A stretch of 64,000 nt of DNA from NCBI RefSeq assembly GCF_038066715.1, contig NZ_JBBUKT010000017.1, positions 1 to 64,000 on the forward strand. The letters are read 5' to 3'. Shown here in pieces: positions 26,309 to 34,780 of this stretch; the first letter of the stretch is position 1; each line of letters opens with the position of its first letter. This DNA is from Luteolibacter sp. Y139. GTDB taxonomy: Bacteria; Verrucomicrobiota; Verrucomicrobiia; Verrucomicrobiales; Akkermansiaceae. The translations under genes and the position numbers were made by a program. Below the pieces are notes generated by a model that saw only the letters and a program-made list of their open reading frames with translations, was not told the origin of the DNA and did not search any database.

Positions 26309-27130
26309 ATGAGCCACTTCACAACGGACGACGGAACCCGTCTCTTCTACAAGGACTGGGGTTCGGGCCAACCGATTCTTTTCTCCCACGGCTGGCCTCT
26401 GTCATCCGACGCATGGGATCAGCAAATGTTGTTCTTCGGACAAAGCGGCTTCCGCGTGATCGCGCATGACCGCCGCAGTCATGGCCGCTCGGATCAGACG
26501 TGGGAGGGCAACAACATGGACCGATATGCAGACGATCTAGCGGAACTTATCGAATCGTTGGATCTGCGCGATTTGATTCTAATCGGTCATTCGACAGGCG
26601 GCGGCGAGGTAGCGCGTTACATCGGACGTCATGGCACCGCGCGCGTCGCGAAGGTTGTCCTCGTGGGCGCCGTTCCCCCGCTGATGGTGCAGACGAATGC
26701 CAACCCGCATGGCACCCCGCTTTCCGCATTCGACGGCATCCGCGAGAATACGGCGAAGAACCGTTCCCAATTCTTCTACGACCTGACCATTCCCTTCTAT
26801 GGCTTCAATCGCGATCCCGCTCGAACCAACGAGGGCCTCCGCGAGAACTTCCGCCGGATCGGCCTGCAGGGCGGCATCAAAGGTCAATACGACTGCGTCC
26901 ACGAATTTTCGGAGATCGACTATTCCGAAGATCTTAGACGGATCGATCGCCCCACCCTGATCATTCACGGGGATGATGACCAGATCGTCCCGATCGAGGC
27001 TTCCGCTCATCTTGCCGTCAAACTCCTGCCTGATGCGACTCTGAACGTCTATGCCGGCGGATCACATGGTCTCGCGGAGGTGAATGCGGACCGCTTCAAC
27101 GCCGGCGTTCTGGAATTCATCAGTTCCTGA
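26309..27130 (+). CDS. Alpha/beta hydrolase, non-heme chloroperoxidase-like
   Basis: A 273-aa hydrolase with the oxyanion strand PILFSHGWPLSSDAW, nucleophile Ser in LIGHSTGGGEVARYI (about residues 90-104), acid Asp in LIIHGDDDQIVPIEAS and His in GGSHGLAEV. GHSTGGGE is typical of cofactor-free haloperoxidase/esterase relatives. Start ATG 26309 has AGAAGGA upstream; the longer frame from 26210 is not family-like. It is 188 bases after the isochorismatase-family gene and probably co-regulated with it. Substrate unknown. Confidence 0.92.
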   Translation: MSHFTTDDGTRLFYKDWGSGQPILFSHGWPLSSDAWDQQMLFFGQSGFRVIAHDRRSHGRSDQTWEGNNMDRYADDLAELIESLDLRDLILIGHSTGGGEVARYIGRHGTARVAKVVLVGAVPPLMVQTNANPHGTPLSAFDGIRENTAKNRSQFFYDLTIPFYGFNRDPARTNEGLRENFRRIGLQGGIKGQYDCVHEFSEIDYSEDLRRIDRPTLIIHGDDDQIVPIEASAHLAVKLLPDATLNVYAGGSHGLAEVNADRFNAGVLEFISS

Positions 27131-27200
27131 TCACCCCTCGAACGAGTGAAAGCGGTTGTCCCGTCGCATCCCCATCAGAAACAGAAGCGAAAACAAGCCA

Positions 27201-27590
27201 ATGAACGATTCAGAAAAGCCAGACCCCACCGACTACGATGGTTTGATGCAGGCAAACCTAGTCCGCGTTTTCGGCGAACGCGACCCGGACAAGCGCCTCA
27301 AGGCAATCCATGACCTCTACACCGAAGACGCTGTTCTCAACGAGCCTCATGCATCCGCAACAGGACATACGGCGATCCACGACGCCGTGACTTCGCTGCT
27401 GGCAGGAGTGCTGCCGGAGTTCGACTTCCGTGCACTAGATGCTGCCATGGGCCATCACCAAGTCGGCCGCCTGAGATGGAGGCTGGGCCCTGCCGAAGGT
27501 CCTGCGGCGATCACAGGCATGGACATCGCTCATTTTGAGGGGAACCGGATCCATTCGCTCTTCGTTTTCCTCGAGCCTGGGAACGGATGA
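27201..27590 (+). CDS. NTF2/SnoaL-like small protein
   Basis: A 129-aa protein of the NTF2-like fold. Markers are VFGERDPDKRLKAIHDLYTE, VLNEPHASATGHTAIHD, and the closing strands LRWRLGP and FEGNRIHSLFVFLEP. Such proteins bind or isomerise small molecules; none is specified here. ATG 27201 is preferred to the upstream 27156 because the fold starts just after it. It follows the haloperoxidase-like gene by 70 bases and ends 25 bases before the next gene, consistent with one operon. Confidence 0.8.
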   Translation: MNDSEKPDPTDYDGLMQANLVRVFGERDPDKRLKAIHDLYTEDAVLNEPHASATGHTAIHDAVTSLLAGVLPEFDFRALDAAMGHHQVGRLRWRLGPAEGPAAITGMDIAHFEGNRIHSLFVFLEPGNG

Positions 27591-27615
27591 AACTCTACCG
27601 GAAATCCTGATTGAA

Positions 27616-28818
27616 ATGTCCAGCCAACCAACAAACCCGGCGCCGTTGCGCATTGGATATTGTTTGTCGCTAACGGGCCCGGTCGCTGACAACAGCCGGT
27701 CGGCCCAACTCGCCCATGAGATCTGGCGCAATGACATCAACCGCAGGGGCGGCCTCCTCGGTCGGCCGGTCGAATTCGTCTGCTATGACGACCGCGCCGA
27801 CCCAACGCTGGTTTCCGGTCTCTATGAGCGGTTGATGGATGAGGACAAGGTCGATCTTGTGATCGGCGGGTACGGCACTGGAACGCTGGCGCCCGCCATG
27901 CCGCTCATCGTCGCGCGAAATCGATTTTTCGTCGGATTGATGGGACTGGGGGTCAATGGCGTTAGCAACCATTCCGGCTATTTCGCGATGATTCCCACCG
28001 GTCCACATCCGGATAGTGCCCTGACCGAGGGGTTCTTCGAACTGGCTTCCTCTCAGACTCCCAGGCCAACGACAGTGGCCTTGATTTCGGCCGATGCCGA
28101 GTTCTCGCGCAATCCGATCATCGGAGCCCGGCACAATGCCAGGACGCATGGATTCGACGTGGTTCTGGAGCGAAATTATCCGCTTTCCACCACCGATTTC
28201 GCGCCACTGCTCAACGAGATAGAGGAAGTCGTCCCCGATCTACTGTTCATCTGTTCGTATCTCTCCGATTCGATCGGCCTCGTACGCGCGATCAATGCCT
28301 GGGAATACACGCCCAAGATGGTCGGCGCTTCCATGATCGGCCCGCAGAGCGCGTCCGTAAAGGCAACCCTGGGTCCCCTGCTCAACGGCGTGGTTAACTA
28401 CGAGTATTGGTTGCCGGTGCCCAAGATGATGTTTCCGGGAGTCGCGGATTTCATTGAGGAATACCAATCCCAGGCGGCCTCATCCGGAGCTGATCCACTC
28501 GGCTTTTACATGGCCCCTCAGGCCTATGCGCAATTGCAGGTGCTGGAACAAGCCGTGACAGCGACCGGCAGCCTCGATGACGCCGCATTGATCGCCTATA
28601 GCCGGAACGCCATCTTTGAAACCGTGGTGGGTGAAGTGAAATTTGGTGAGAACGGCGAGTGGGCGCATCCTCGGGTTCTCCAAGTTCAGTTCCAGAACAT
28701 CGCGCGCTACGATTTGAACGAGTTCAAGATGCCCGGCAAACAAGTTGTCGTAGCTCCGGATGAGTTTGCTTCGGGAAATCTGATCTACCCTTACGCCCGG
28801 GCCAAATTACCATCCTAG
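27616..28818 (+). CDS. Type-I periplasmic-binding-fold (AmiC/urea-type) protein without signal peptide
   Basis: A 400-aa protein of the branched-chain amino acid/amide-binding fold: RIGYCLSLTGPVADNSRSAQ, WRNDINRRGGLLGRPVEFVC, DKVDLVIGGYGTGTLAPAMP and later NYEYWLPVPKMMF. Exported relatives deliver amides or amino acids to an ABC importer. Here the mature fold begins about ten residues after the start Met with no signal peptide, and no permease or ATPase gene is nearby. It may be a cytoplasmic ligand sensor in the manner of AmiC. An upstream in-frame start at 27535 adds no signal-like sequence. Confidence 0.8.
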   Translation: MSSQPTNPAPLRIGYCLSLTGPVADNSRSAQLAHEIWRNDINRRGGLLGRPVEFVCYDDRADPTLVSGLYERLMDEDKVDLVIGGYGTGTLAPAMPLIVARNRFFVGLMGLGVNGVSNHSGYFAMIPTGPHPDSALTEGFFELASSQTPRPTTVALISADAEFSRNPIIGARHNARTHGFDVVLERNYPLSTTDFAPLLNEIEEVVPDLLFICSYLSDSIGLVRAINAWEYTPKMVGASMIGPQSASVKATLGPLLNGVVNYEYWLPVPKMMFPGVADFIEEYQSQAASSGADPLGFYMAPQAYAQLQVLEQAVTATGSLDDAALIAYSRNAIFETVVGEVKFGENGEWAHPRVLQVQFQNIARYDLNEFKMPGKQVVVAPDEFASGNLIYPYARAKLPS

Positions 28819-28843
28819 CCTCCCCATCTCCGGCCACTCCGCC

Positions 28844-29287
28844 ATGACAATCGATCCTTCCTTGGTCAGCGCCTTGTCCGCAGTCATGGGTTCGCTCGCC
28901 GGCGCCTCCGCCTCGATATTCACCACCTGGATGACGCAACGGAACCAGAACCACCGTGAGCGCTCGCAATTGGAGTTGAGGCGCAGGGAGGTGCTCTACG
29001 GCGAGTTTATCGCAGAAGGATTCAAACTGACAGCTGATGCGACCGAACATTCGCTGGATCACCCGGAAACGCTGGTGAATCTCTATACGATTCTTGGGAG
29101 GATCCGGCTGGTCTCCTCCGACGCGATCGTCAATTCTGCGGAAGAATTCTGTAGGCTTCTGATCGACAGATATATGGACAAGAATATCCCGATCGAGGAA
29201 ATTCCGGCCATGATTCGAGACTCGGATCATCCGCTTCGCGGTTTCGCTTCGGAGTGCCGTGCCGAGTTAGACCGATATACGACTTGA
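28844..29287 (+). CDS. Small membrane-anchored hypothetical protein
   Basis: A 147-aa protein. Residues 5-30 form one hydrophobic segment (LVSALSAVMGSLAGASASIF), followed by a polar helix rich in Arg, Gln and Glu (TQRNQNHRERSQLELRRREV) and a helical soluble domain. It looks like a single-pass inner-membrane protein with a cytoplasmic helical bundle. No function known to me. It begins 25 bases after the binding-fold protein and is the last gene of the plus-strand series; convergent with the lipase-like gene. Confidence 0.7.
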   Translation: MTIDPSLVSALSAVMGSLAGASASIFTTWMTQRNQNHRERSQLELRRREVLYGEFIAEGFKLTADATEHSLDHPETLVNLYTILGRIRLVSSDAIVNSAEEFCRLLIDRYMDKNIPIEEIPAMIRDSDHPLRGFASECRAELDRYTT

Positions 29288-29399
29288 TGGAGTCGTGCTG
29301 GCCTCAGACAGCTATTTCGGGAAGGGTGCTGCGTTCGCCCTCTCATGACCAAGCGCATGCTCGGCAACGCTGCCGTCTGATCATTCTCCAAGCCCTGGG

Positions 29400-30887
29400 T
29401 TATTCTTCCAAAAGGATACGGCTGACTTCGCGAATCGCATCCGGGTTGCCCAGGACGCTATGACCGGAGCGAACCACTTTTTCCGAGCGAGCGCCTGGCA
29501 GATGACTGCTCCAATAGGGAACCACCCCGTCTGATCCTTCCTGCATAGGCCCGGGGCTCTCTTGGGCAATGATGCTGTGGAAAGGAATGTGGATCGGCCG
29601 TCTTGAAAGTGCGATCAGTGCCGGTGCCTTCGGGGAAAGCGTCCGGATCGATGAGAACCGGCCCCCACCGTAGAATGTAGCGGCCTCGGGCCTCATTCGC
29701 TTGCTGTTGTCAGCCGCCAGGCGACTGATGCGAAATTCTTCCATCGGCGAGAGACGTGTCAGCATATTCCCGATCGCTCCAACAACCGAGGTCGAGACCG
29801 GGCTCCCTTGGTGGGGAGCAGCCATGAAAACGACCCTCGCAATCCTGGGATCCCGCTCAAAATGCAAGACGTGGTCGAGATACCGGATCGTCTCCCGATC
29901 GCCTGAGAGTTCAGACGCCGGAACCGTGAAGATGCTCGACCAAAGGTCGTCCCCGCTTGAGCTGACCAACGTGTGGGAGATGACGCCGCCCATGCTGTGC
30001 CCCAACAGCACGATGTGATGGCAGGCGACGCTGGTCCCCTGTGGATCCAACTTCGCGATGGTTGCGGACAGGCTCGCGCGAAGCGATGCTGCATTTTCCA
30101 ACACCGGCGTTCCGCTCGGGTAGTGGAATTGCCAGATCTGGTATTTGCTCCGGAACTCCGGGTTTCCTCGAAGACCATCCACCATGGCCGAGAAAGCCAA
30201 GGGAGTTGATTGGAGCCCGTGAACCATCAGCAGCGGAATCTTGTCAGGATCGTAGGGATCAAGGAGGTAGATCTTCGGCTTCCTGACGCTGGCCAAGGGC
30301 CTCAACATGTCTTTGAAGCCCGATCGCGCGAACTTTTTGCCAAGGAGGCCCATGCGTTCGCCGGCGCCCAGCGGTGCGATTGCAGCTTGATAGCGATGGT
30401 TGCCGAGACGGACCATGTCGGATCCGGTAATGATCGAAACCTTCCCACGCCCATCCTCCCTTTCATAGATCGCCGTTCCATTAACGAACAGGCCTTCGGG
30501 AGGATAAAGGGATCCCGGCGGCGGCTCATATTTCAGTACTATGGGAACGCCTGCGGCACCGGTTTCCGGGACAGGATGGCTTAACGGCAGGTCAATGCTG
30601 GAAATCGCAAGCCCTCCATGAGGTTGCGAAAAATCAACGCCTGCCTCTCCAAGGTCCCGCGTGGCTTGGGCTGACCCGCGGGCTGACAAGGTTTCGCACA
30701 CCTCCCGCATCGCCGTGTTGTAAGCGGGCAGGCTTTGGGGCAACCGGCGATAAGCGAAATCCAAATTCCGGATCGAGTCCGATAAGGCGACCCGCGGGTG
30801 ACGGGGCTGCCACGCACACGACGTGACTACCCACAGGGTGAGCGCCGCGGTAATTACCGTGAGCAGGCGTTTCGAATTCGGGATCAT
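29400..30887 (-). CDS. Lipase-like alpha/beta hydrolase lipoprotein
   Basis: A 495-aa lipoprotein. The signal peptide (MIPNSKRLLTVITAALTLWV) ends in a lipobox with Cys at VVTSC, about residue 24. The hydrolase domain has the strand IPLLMVHGLQSTPLAFSAMV, the nucleophile in HIVLLGHSMGGVISHTLV, and an acid plus His near the end (GSDGVVPYWSSHLPGA, VRSGHSVLGN). Likely an outer-membrane or periplasmic esterase/lipase. Start 30887 makes the signal peptide N-terminal. Monocistronic or grouped with the SDR gene upstream, 143 bases away on the same strand. Confidence 0.85.
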   Translation of the reverse strand: MIPNSKRLLTVITAALTLWVVTSCAWQPRHPRVALSDSIRNLDFAYRRLPQSLPAYNTAMREVCETLSARGSAQATRDLGEAGVDFSQPHGGLAISSIDLPLSHPVPETGAAGVPIVLKYEPPPGSLYPPEGLFVNGTAIYEREDGRGKVSIITGSDMVRLGNHRYQAAIAPLGAGERMGLLGKKFARSGFKDMLRPLASVRKPKIYLLDPYDPDKIPLLMVHGLQSTPLAFSAMVDGLRGNPEFRSKYQIWQFHYPSGTPVLENAASLRASLSATIAKLDPQGTSVACHHIVLLGHSMGGVISHTLVSSSGDDLWSSIFTVPASELSGDRETIRYLDHVLHFERDPRIARVVFMAAPHQGSPVSTSVVGAIGNMLTRLSPMEEFRISRLAADNSKRMRPEAATFYGGGRFSSIRTLSPKAPALIALSRRPIHIPFHSIIAQESPGPMQEGSDGVVPYWSSHLPGARSEKVVRSGHSVLGNPDAIREVSRILLEE

Positions 30888-31030
30888 TGAAGCAGTTCTC
30901 CGGTGAATAAGGCCGTCCATAGGCGTTCGGCGCGTCAGCTACCCGATAGGCCGACCCGGGAGTGATTCGAGACACGAAGAAATCGGGAAACCCCCACATG
31001 CTCGGCGCACGGTTTTTACCCGCCAACCCG

Positions 31031-31771
31031 TCAGGCGAGCGCACCGCCGTCCACTGTAATGGTGGTGCCGGTTATCTGTTTCCCCCCGGGCCCCGCCAGG
31101 AAAACCACAGCGGCGGCGATGTCCTCGGGAGTTCCAAATTCGCCCAGCGACATCGCGCTTCTTTGTGCGTCAGCGCCCACACCATTTGCGGGATTTGCAT
31201 CCGTATCGGTTGAGCCTGGCTGAATAAGATTCACAGTGATCCCGCGAGGCCCAAGTTCACGGGAGAGACCCGCCGTCAGGGAGCGCAGCGCGGACTTTGT
31301 TGCGGCGTAGACCGTCACGCCTCCAAAGGGCACGCGTTCACCCAGACCGCTGCCGATGCTGATGATGCGCCCTCCCTTTCCGAGATGTTTGATAGCCGCC
31401 TGACTGGCCAGAATCACCCCTTTGAAATTCACATTTAGCAGCACATCAATATCCACCAACGACATTTCCTCGAAGCTGCCCTGTCGCCCGACACCCGCGT
31501 TGTTGACCAGGATGTCCAAGCCACCGAGTTCCGAAGCCGCCCGATCCACGGAGGCACGCACCGCTTCGGGATCTGCACTGTTTGCGGCGAAGGCCACCGC
31601 ATTGCCTCCAGCCGCCGTGATCTCGCGCACCACCTCCGCGGCCCTATCCGCCGATTTTTCATAGGTAATGGCAACGCTGGCGCCTTCAGCCGCCAATGCC
31701 TTTGCGATGGCAGCTCCAATTCCCCTGCTTGCTCCCGTGACTAGTGCTCGTTTGCACTTCAATGCGTCCAT
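31031..31771 (-). CDS. SDR-family oxidoreductase (FabG-like)
   Basis: A 246-aa classical short-chain dehydrogenase. The NAD(P) motif is ALVTGASRGIGAAIAKAL (residues 9-26), then ILVNNAGVG, catalytic Ser in IISIGSGLG, and YxxxK in TVYAATKSALRSL. The C-terminal part (GFG-like region, TGTTITVDGGALA) is complete. It oxidises or reduces a carbonyl/alcohol using NADP(H); substrate unknown. The upstream region contains CATCCTTCCG at 31829-31838, shared with the porin/isochorismatase promoter region. Confidence 0.93.
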   Translation of the reverse strand: MDALKCKRALVTGASRGIGAAIAKALAAEGASVAITYEKSADRAAEVVREITAAGGNAVAFAANSADPEAVRASVDRAASELGGLDILVNNAGVGRQGSFEEMSLVDIDVLLNVNFKGVILASQAAIKHLGKGGRIISIGSGLGERVPFGGVTVYAATKSALRSLTAGLSRELGPRGITVNLIQPGSTDTDANPANGVGADAQRSAMSLGEFGTPEDIAAAVVFLAGPGGKQITGTTITVDGGALA

Positions 31772-31937
31772 CGGTCCAGTCTATCGAATCGATCCGACGC
31801 AGCCTATTACTTAGTAAATTGGGCCACTCATCCTTCCGAGTGGAGCGAGAGTGTAAGCGTTCCCTTCCAGCCCACATTTCAAGAGCTGAGTTCCTAGGGA
31901 TGTTCGGGTTTGGGACTTCGTTTCATCCACCCAGCCA

Positions 31938-33029
31938 TCATGCTGCCCATCGCCCCAAAGCGAATCCCTGCGGACACGGGTTAAGCGCCGCCACTAGCAT
32001 AAACCTCGCCGGAAAAGTCAACGAGCCCACGGCACGCGAGATCGTCACGTGCCCGTCTTCCAAAGGCTGACGCATCACTTCCAAAGTCTGGCGTCGGAAC
32101 TCCGGAAGCTCATCCAAAAAGAGAATGCCATGATGCGCCAGCGACACCTCACCCGGCCCCGGATTCGTCCCACCACCCAACAAGCCAGCATCGGAGATGG
32201 TGTGGTGCGGCGAGCGGAACGGCCGAGTGGTGAGAAAGGCGCGCTTGAGATCGAGATTGCCAGAGATCGAATGGATCTTCGTCGCTTCGATCGCCTCGTC
32301 CTCGGTCATGTCCGGCATGATCGTCGCGAGGCGCTTCGCCAACATCGACTTCCCGGTGCCAGGAGGGCCGACCATCAAGAGATTATGCCCACCTGCGACC
32401 GCCACCTCCAAGGCCCGCTTCACATGGTGCTGCCCCTTCACCTCATCGAAGTCCACCTCATAGGTCCGGTGGGATTCGAAATAAGCCTTCCGATCAAGAC
32501 GGAACGGCGCAATCGCCTCCTCGCCATTCAGAAACTTCCACGCCTGATGAAGCGAGGTCACGCCGAAGACATCCACCCCCTCCACGATCGCCGCTTCCGC
32601 CATGTTCGCCTCTGGAACGATCAGCTTTAGACGCCCGCGATTCCGTGCCTCCAAGGCGATCGCCAGCACGCCCTTCACCGGCCGCACCGTGCCGTCCAAG
32701 CCAAGCTCGCCTACGACCATGAAATCATCCGCCACCAGCTTCACGCCCTCACAAGCCGCCGCCATCGCCAACGCGATCGGCAAGTCAAACGAAGGCCCCT
32801 CCTTCTTCAAATCCGCCGGTGCCAGATTCACCGTCTTGGTGCCCAGCCCCAGCGACAGAGCCGAAGCCGCCATCGCCGACAGCACCCGCTGCGACGACTC
32901 CCGCACCGCCGCATCCGGCAAGCCGACAATCAGCGTGAGCGGCTTGTCCGAGTCACGGGCATTGACCTCGACCTCCACCTCCAGGGCATCAACTCCCCGG
33001 AGGGCGGCGGAATACAGACGGGTAATCAT
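31938..33029 (-). pseudogene. comM: YifB/ComM Mg-chelatase-like AAA ATPase, C-terminally truncated
   Basis: The N-terminal Lon-like domain ([40 protein letters not shown]) and the AAA core are present: Walker A in [18 protein letters not shown], Walker B in [13 protein letters not shown], and [17 protein letters not shown]. The family then continues NPCPCGY plus a zinc-like Cys region and a C-terminal Mg-chelatase domain, for about 500 residues. Here the frame reads [14 protein letters not shown] and stops at 363 residues; no homologous sequence follows in any frame I checked. ComM promotes branch migration during natural transformation. The loss of the C-terminal domain suggests a pseudogene created by insertion or deletion. 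Confidence 0.85.
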
Positions 33030-33164
33030 GCGAACACCTTAAAGCTGCTAGGCGTTCGCGGTGGTGACAAGACGAAACGTCGAGGGGATCAAGCGTTCAG
33101 GCACGACCCGCACTCCCGCTGATAGCGGGATCGACACGCCCTTCCAGCGCCGCAGCTGCGATCT

Positions 33165-33692
33165 TCAAACCCCTGTGCCCCAATCGTCCTGATACGAGAA
33201 GCCACCCTCATAGGTCGCTTCAATCGACTGATAGGTGAAGGAAACCTCCTCCAAATCTCCAGCGCGGTCCGCGGAGAGATCACGAACATTCGGCTTCCAG
33301 CCGCGGACGTTGGAGACGGATGCGTTCTTCAGAATGATGGTGTAGTAGTTCTTGGTAGTGCCGTCCTTCGGATCCTTCCGATAAAACTTCAGCGTCACGT
33401 CACAGATCTCGTTGGTCGAGATCATGCTGTAGATACCCGGTGTCGACTTATCGATCGACTTCACGATGGTCAGCGGCTTGTGCTGGCGGCGGCCGGTCGA
33501 TTGCCCCGTCGCAGGGTCACGCGGCGAGACGATCTCATGCTGGTAGGCAAGCGCTTCGATCGATTCATCGCTGAGCTCGCCCTTGATGACGCCTTGCTTC
33601 TTGCCCTTGATGATGACGTGGATGCTATCCGCGGCCTGCGCCGGGCAGAGCGCCAGCACGAGGCCGGCGACGAGAAGAAGAAGTGTTTTCAT
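33165..33692 (-). CDS. Exported Hcp-family protein
   Basis: A 175-aa protein combining a clear signal peptide (MKTLLLLVAGLVLALCPAQA, residues 1-20) with an Hcp-type beta-barrel domain: VIIKGKKQGVIKGE, RRQHKPLTIVKSIDKSTP, KNYYTIILKNASVSN and EEVSFTYQSIEATYE. Hcp normally forms the type VI secretion inner tube and has no signal peptide. No other type VI gene is present. Together with the following calcium-repeat protein it probably forms a small secreted or envelope unit of unknown role. The two genes share the strand and are 19 bases apart. Confidence 0.8.
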   Translation of the reverse strand: MKTLLLLVAGLVLALCPAQAADSIHVIIKGKKQGVIKGELSDESIEALAYQHEIVSPRDPATGQSTGRRQHKPLTIVKSIDKSTPGIYSMISTNEICDVTLKFYRKDPKDGTTKNYYTIILKNASVSNVRGWKPNVRDLSADRAGDLEEVSFTYQSIEATYEGGFSYQDDWGTGV

Positions 33693-33711
33693 GATGGGTC
33701 CAAGTGTGAGG

Positions 33712-34611
33712 TTAGGGAGTGGGAGCGATCGAGGCCTTCAGGAAATAAAAGTCGCGGGAAGAGCTCGCGGGGAAGTCACGGGAGAGGGTCACCGGACCAT
33801 TACCGGGCCCGCCAGTGATATCCTGCGCCACGATTACCGGCTGCAGCGACAGCGCGGGCAGCCTCCAGAGCGAATAGCTGCGCCCCGGCATGGCGGTCCA
33901 GCTCAGCCGGACCATGCCCGGGCTGGGAATGCTCGGGTTCACTTTCAACCGGGAACCTCCGCTGAGCGGATTGGTGTCAGCTTCGTATTCTTCCAAGTCG
34001 GTGAAGCCATCGAGATCCGAGTCGAGTCTCGCATTGGAGGCCAAAGGATTTAGACTTCTCGAAATCTCCCACGCATCCGGGATTCCGTCATTGTCATCAT
34101 CGGGATCGGCATTGTTCCCCACCCCATCGCCATCCGTATCCACGGACTCGCCAGGGTCGCTTGGAAACGCGTCAAGGTGATCCGGCACGCCATCCTGATC
34201 GTAGTCCGGCGGAGCGCCAGGAGCCACGCCCAGAGGATCGAGCGGGTTTTCGAAAGGGTTCATCCTATTGCTGCGTCCGGCAAAGCGGGCTGACGAGAAC
34301 TCCTCTCCAGAGGGCCAGAAGTAGTCGTCCGGCACACTCCGCAACGCCGTCGCCTGCGGCACCCCCTCCGTATTCCTCGCGCCGGTGAGTTCGACTTCCC
34401 AGCGCACATGCCCGGGCGGCACGAAGTAGCGGTCCAAGGGAGCCGTGGGTATAGCGTAAGCCGGACTGGAAGTAGCCCTCACCGAGATCAAAAGCCCGCC
34501 GCTCGTCGGGACGGCATAGCCATCCACGGTGAGACGCTCGCCAGCATGCAGCACGGCGACACCTGATAGAAGAAGACTGGTTAGACACCAGAGCCTGGAG
34601 GGAGGCTTCAT
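33712..34611 (-). CDS. Secreted protein with thrombospondin type 3-like calcium repeats
   Basis: A 299-aa exported protein (signal peptide MKPPSRLWCLTSLLLSGVAV). Residues 140-220 carry Asp-rich calcium-binding repeats: DYDQDGVPDHLDAFPSD, DTDGDGVGNNADPDDDNDG, LDSDLDGFTDLEEYEADTNP. The N-terminal half is unrecognised, and the C-terminus (LSWTAMPGRSYSLWRLP) resembles a short Ig/FN3-type strand set common in Verrucomicrobiota exoproteins. It lies immediately upstream of the exported Hcp-like gene on the same strand, so it is the first gene of the pair. Confidence 0.75.
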   Translation of the reverse strand: MKPPSRLWCLTSLLLSGVAVLHAGERLTVDGYAVPTSGGLLISVRATSSPAYAIPTAPLDRYFVPPGHVRWEVELTGARNTEGVPQATALRSVPDDYFWPSGEEFSSARFAGRSNRMNPFENPLDPLGVAPGAPPDYDQDGVPDHLDAFPSDPGESVDTDGDGVGNNADPDDDNDGIPDAWEISRSLNPLASNARLDSDLDGFTDLEEYEADTNPLSGGSRLKVNPSIPSPGMVRLSWTAMPGRSYSLWRLPALSLQPVIVAQDITGGPGNGPVTLSRDFPASSSRDFYFLKASIAPTP

Positions 34612-34780
34612 GTGGATGAAGACTGCCCGGATATCTGTGGCAGCTAGTCAAATCAAGCAACTTCCATTCTTCGGGCTTTCTGCACGGGAAGAAGACCGGC
34701 ATCTAACCACTTCGGACGAAGAGTCAGCCTCAAGCAGGAGCATTTGAGCAGGACACTCGCTGACCCACACACTCTTTTTG

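Noticed and set aside
31772-31937. Tn7-like or other transposition genes at the comM junction
   Set aside because: No transposase or recombinase frame and no obvious repeat is present; only the truncation itself is supported.
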